From positions 71,062 through 135,061 of the forward strand of contig JBASFK010000006.1 in assembly GCA_049652985.1 (NCBI GenBank): a stretch of 64,000 nt of DNA. Direction: 5' to 3'. Both the position numbers and the translations under genes were made by a program. Source of the DNA: UBA7657 sp049652985 (GTDB lineage: Bacteria; Pseudomonadota; Alphaproteobacteria; Micavibrionales; Micavibrionaceae). Shown one piece after another: positions 62,077 through 64,000 of the stretch; position 1 is the first letter of the stretch; the number at the start of each line of letters is the position of its first letter. The notes below the pieces were generated by a model. It did no database searches, had not been told where the DNA came from, and worked only from the letters and a program-made list of their open reading frames with translations.

Positions 62077-62334
62077 ATGGAAGAACAACAAATCGGCTGG
62101 CTAGGAGCCATTCTGATCGGCGCATTCGCAGGCTGGCTCGCGGAAAAAATCATGAAGTCCGATCACGGTTTGCTTACCAATATAATTCTTGGAGTGATCG
62201 GTGCCGGTATCGCCAATACAATTTTCATCTGGCTTGGTATTTCGTTCGCCGGGTGGCTGGGCTACCTGGTCGCAGGATTGATCGGTGCTTGTCTTTTGAT
62301 CGCCGCCAGCAGGTTTTTCAAAAAGAATTTTTGA
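62077..62334 (+). CDS. GlsB/YeaQ/YmgE family stress membrane protein
   Basis: 85 residues with three hydrophobic helices (GWLGAILIGAFAGWLAEKIM, LLTNIILGVIGAGIANTIFIWL, GWLGYLVAGLIGACLLIAASRFF) and the family G-x-x-x-G-W pattern (transglycosylase-associated protein). AGGAGG Shine-Dalgarno. Control by EcfG is predicted; members are stress-inducible in several bacteria. Function unclear. Confidence 0.92.
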   Translation: MEEQQIGWLGAILIGAFAGWLAEKIMKSDHGLLTNIILGVIGAGIANTIFIWLGISFAGWLGYLVAGLIGACLLIAASRFFKKNF

Positions 62335-62340
62335 TCGCTT

Positions 62341-62368
62341 AAAAATAAAAAAGGAGGCATTTGCCTCC
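62341..62368 (-). terminator. intrinsic terminator of the cold-shock gene
   Basis: GGAGGCA, two bases, TGCCTCC stem, followed on the minus strand by a T-rich run (TTTTTTATTTTT); it can also end the GlsB-type transcript from the other side. Confidence 0.85.
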
Positions 62369-62403
62369 TCTTGAACCCGCTTATTCAACGGAAAGTTTTT
62401 AGG

Positions 62404-62613
62404 TTATTCGACAACTCTCAGGTTTGCTGCAGCTTCCTTGCCGCGGTTTTCCTGGATTTCGAATTCGACCTTTTGTCCTTCATGCAGGGTTTTCAGTCCT
62501 GCTTTCTCGACTGCGGAGATATGGACGAATACGTCCTTGCCACCATTGTCGGGAACGATAAAGCCGTAACCCTTGGTTCCGTTGAACCATTTTACTGTGC
62601 CGGTCTGTGCCAT
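62404..62613 (-). CDS. cold-shock protein CspA family
   Basis: 69-residue OB-fold RNA chaperone. Seen: MAQTGTVKWFNGTKGYGFI (RNP1-like), DVFVHISAV (RNP2) and the C-terminal LRVVE. Unlinked to others. The leader between 62614 and about 62750 is long enough for csp-type structured control, but no cold box was identified. Confidence 0.95.
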   Translation of the reverse strand: MAQTGTVKWFNGTKGYGFIVPDNGGKDVFVHISAVEKAGLKTLHEGQKVEFEIQENRGKEAAANLRVVE

Positions 62614-62756
62614 TCTTGCGAACTCCTCGCGTTAGTTTAGGTTTTAGTTCAATCGGCTCTTTGGATCGGCCGATTGTAGTCAAAGCGCGAAGTCCCAAAG
62701 ATAGATCAACAATGGGCAGTTTCTAGCCTTTTTTGGGCTAAAAAGCAAGGAAAAAT

Positions 62757-62770
62757 GGGCAAAAATGCCC
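62757..62770 (-). terminator. intrinsic terminator after gene 62785-63159
   Basis: GGGCAAAAATGCCC inverted repeat followed on the minus strand by ATTTTTCC; a second weaker stem AGCC/GGCT lies at 62725-62739. Confidence 0.6.
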
Positions 62771-62784
62771 TGTTTGGGAAGCTG

Positions 62785-63159
62785 CTATATGACCAGCAGG
62801 CCCTTCATATTCACCCACACCAGGCCATTACAGTAAAAATAGCTGTTGCTGAAATAATCCATCGTGCCCGCACCCGAGCACAGGCTTAAGGTCGGCGTGC
62901 CGACCAACCTGATCCAGTTGGTGCCGTTGCAATATTGGTAAAGCCCCAGGAGGGTGCTGAATTCCGTCACCGCCTCGTCGCTGCAGGCGCCGAGCGCAAT
63001 GCCCAGCTCGAAATTGTACCACCCCGTGCCGTCGTAGAATTCATACTTCTTGGTCACGAAATTGTAACGCCGCTCCCCGGCTATATCGGCGTAAGCGGGC
63101 GCCGGGACGGCAGTCACGAACGCACATATGAAAGACAGGAAAAGGACGAACTTCCCCAC
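62785..63159 (-). CDS. secreted protein with repeated YCNG-type motif
   Basis: About 124 residues with signal peptide (KFVLFLSFICAFVTAVPAPAYA). Two similar motifs, YQYCNGTNWIRLVG and YFYCNGLVWVNMKG, are each preceded by another cysteine (GACSD, LCSGA), so two disulphide-bonded repeats are likely. GTG at 63159 with GGGGA is preferred; GTG 63177 also possible. Role unknown; the C..YCNGxxW pattern is common in alphaproteobacterial secreted proteins, as I recall. Confidence 0.7.
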   Translation of the reverse strand: MGKFVLFLSFICAFVTAVPAPAYADIAGERRYNFVTKKYEFYDGTGWYNFELGIALGACSDEAVTEFSTLLGLYQYCNGTNWIRLVGTPTLSLCSGAGTMDYFSNSYFYCNGLVWVNMKGLLVI

Positions 63160-63300
63160 GCGAAATCCCCATAACACAATCTATAGTTGTATTATGAGGA
63201 ATATTTCGCGGATCAGGAAGATTGAGCATCATGGTATGCAGGAACGGATGAACTTTTTAAGGGCCTGGATTGTTAGAAATGGAAACCAGAGGAGAGCTTC

Positions 63301-63444
63301 ATGAATGACGAAATAAAAAATCCCGGCCAGGACCCGCGCCAGCGCAATGAAAACCAGAATATCGAGCGCAACCGCAAGCGCAGCGGCCCCGGCGTGGCGC
63401 GCGATAATTCCCGCGGCGAAGGCCACCGCGACGGCAAGCGTTGA
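63301..63444 (+). CDS. 47-residue basic small protein
   Basis: Reads MNDEIKNPGQDPRQRNENQN, then RNRKRSGPGVARDNSRGEGH, ending RDGKR. Charged, disordered and basic, without hydrophobic segments. GAGGAGAG lies seven bases before the ATG and a terminator-like hairpin follows (63453-63473). It looks like a tiny nucleic-acid-associated or stress protein; no family recognised. Confidence 0.65.
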   Translation: MNDEIKNPGQDPRQRNENQNIERNRKRSGPGVARDNSRGEGHRDGKR

Positions 63445-63452
63445 TAATAAAA

Positions 63453-63473
63453 AAGCGGCCCGCCAGGCCGCTT
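63453..63473 (+). terminator. hairpin after the 47-aa gene
   Basis: AAGCGGCC, five bases, GGCCGCTT with a weak T-rich tail. It may end both this gene and the convergent rRNA transcript. Confidence 0.6.
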
Positions 63474-63524
63474 GATCATTTCTTATTTCTTATCATCGTA
63501 AACAGGTAACGCATGCGTTCGAAA

Positions 63525-63641
63525 GAACCGGCAGCAATCTACTCTCCCATGCCTTAAGACATAGTACCATCGACGCAAAGAGGTTTCACGGACCTGTTCG
63601 GAATGGGAAGGGGTGTTTCACTCTCGCTAAACCACCGGCTC
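63525..63641 (-). rRNA. 5S ribosomal RNA
   Basis: About 117 nucleotides on the minus strand from GAGCCGGTGGTT to CTGCCGGTTC, closed by the GAGCCGG/CCGGTTC stem; conserved GGTACTATGTCTTAAG and CATGGGAGAGTAG. A 10-bp inverted pair, TGCGTTCGAA (63514-63523) and TTCGAACGCA (63643-63652), brackets it as a processing stem. Confidence 0.95.
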
Positions 63642-63776
63642 ATTCGAACGCACGCATGTAAAGACATCGGACAAAACCGAGCTTCAATTCAAACCGCTTA
63701 CAGTGAACTTATCACTGCGCGCGACTTCACACAAAAAACTTTCCGAAGAAAATCCATTGCATGAGATGAATTCAAG

Positions 63777-64000
63777 CCAATCGAGCAATTAGTACTGGTT
63801 AGCTTCACGCCTTACGGCGCTTCCACACCCAGCCTATCAACGTGGTGGTCTTCCACGGCTCTAATAGGGAGTTCTGGTATTGAGGCTGGCTTCACGCTTA
63901 GATGCTTTCAGCGTTTATCCATTCCGCACATAGCTACCCTGCTATGCCGCTGGCGCGACAACAGGTACACCAGAGGTGCGTCCATCCCGGTCCTCTCGTA
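63777..64000 (-). rRNA. 23S ribosomal RNA, 3' part (continues beyond window)
   Basis: The 3'-terminal region of 23S on the minus strand: starts at the window edge with TACGAGAGGACCGGGATGGA (the sarcin-ricin loop AGTACGAGAGGACC lies across the edge) and ends AGCTAACCAGTACTAATTGC. The 135 bases to 5S are spacer. Order 23S-5S read leftward. Confidence 0.95.

Overview
The window looks like part of an alphaproteobacterial chromosome with moderate-to-high G+C. Evidence for this: the gene order radA-cvpA-purF-SDR; a Usg-family protein; a COX15-type haem A synthase; the eukaryote-like NADP isocitrate dehydrogenase; a HisKA_2-type kinase; GGAAC-N16-CGTT promoters of the EcfG general-stress type; and an initiator tRNA with an A-U pair in the anticodon stem. 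The sequence alone does not settle the order or genus. It is mostly core chromosome and tightly packed: many convergent neighbours abut or overlap at their stop codons.

Layout. 1-2.1 kb: groES-groEL (leftward, groEL cut by the window edge) behind a sigma70 promoter and a CIRCE operator. 2.1-5.3 kb: usg, ferredoxin, a membrane protein, ctaA and an unknown gene. 5.3-11.4 kb: a 1140-residue protein of unknown function, a glycosyltransferase, a secreted Glu/Lys-rich protein and a possible structured RNA. 11.4-17.6 kb: a pilin-like protein, RNase E, a CobB sirtuin, an AmiC-type amidase and a small lipoprotein. 17.7-24.7 kb: an L,D-transpeptidase, icd, a thioredoxin-like protein and yfgM-like/bamB/der. 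24.7-29.2 kb: SDR, purF, cvpA, radA. 29.3-32.5 kb: EAL phosphodiesterase, heparinase-like protein, rpe. 32.8-38.9 kb: a lipase-like protein, DedA, two tiny stress-type genes with divergent EcfG-like promoters, a TerB-like protein, and a glycosyltransferase-like/ABC exporter pair. 39.3-45.4 kb: a leftward chemotaxis operon cheY-cheZ-cheA-cheW-cheY-cheB-cheR, with cheB frameshifted. 45.9-54 kb: thiD, a two-domain deaminase-like protein, tRNA-fMet, a large secreted coiled-coil protein, and a thiO-thiS-thiG-[GIY-YIG]-thiF cluster. 54-60 kb: lipoprotein, queuosine-precursor transporter, AhpD-like protein, aminotransferase, SIMPL protein, SulP transporter. 60-62.4 kb: tRNA-Pro with an integrase remnant, a broken receiver, a GAF/HisKA_2 kinase and a GlsB-type protein behind an EcfG promoter. 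62.4-64 kb: cold-shock protein, a secreted protein, a tiny basic protein, 5S rRNA and the 3' end of 23S rRNA.

The most unusual item is an AT-rich GIY-YIG nuclease gene sitting between thiG and thiF. It is bracketed by two inverted copies of one short palindromic repeat, and the repeat copies encode the last residues of both ThiG and the nuclease. Other leads are the tandem active/degenerate deaminase, the paired EcfG promoters, the frameshifted cheB, and a G-quadruplex-prone run upstream of radA. Residue numbers and motif assignments were made by eye; no database search was run.
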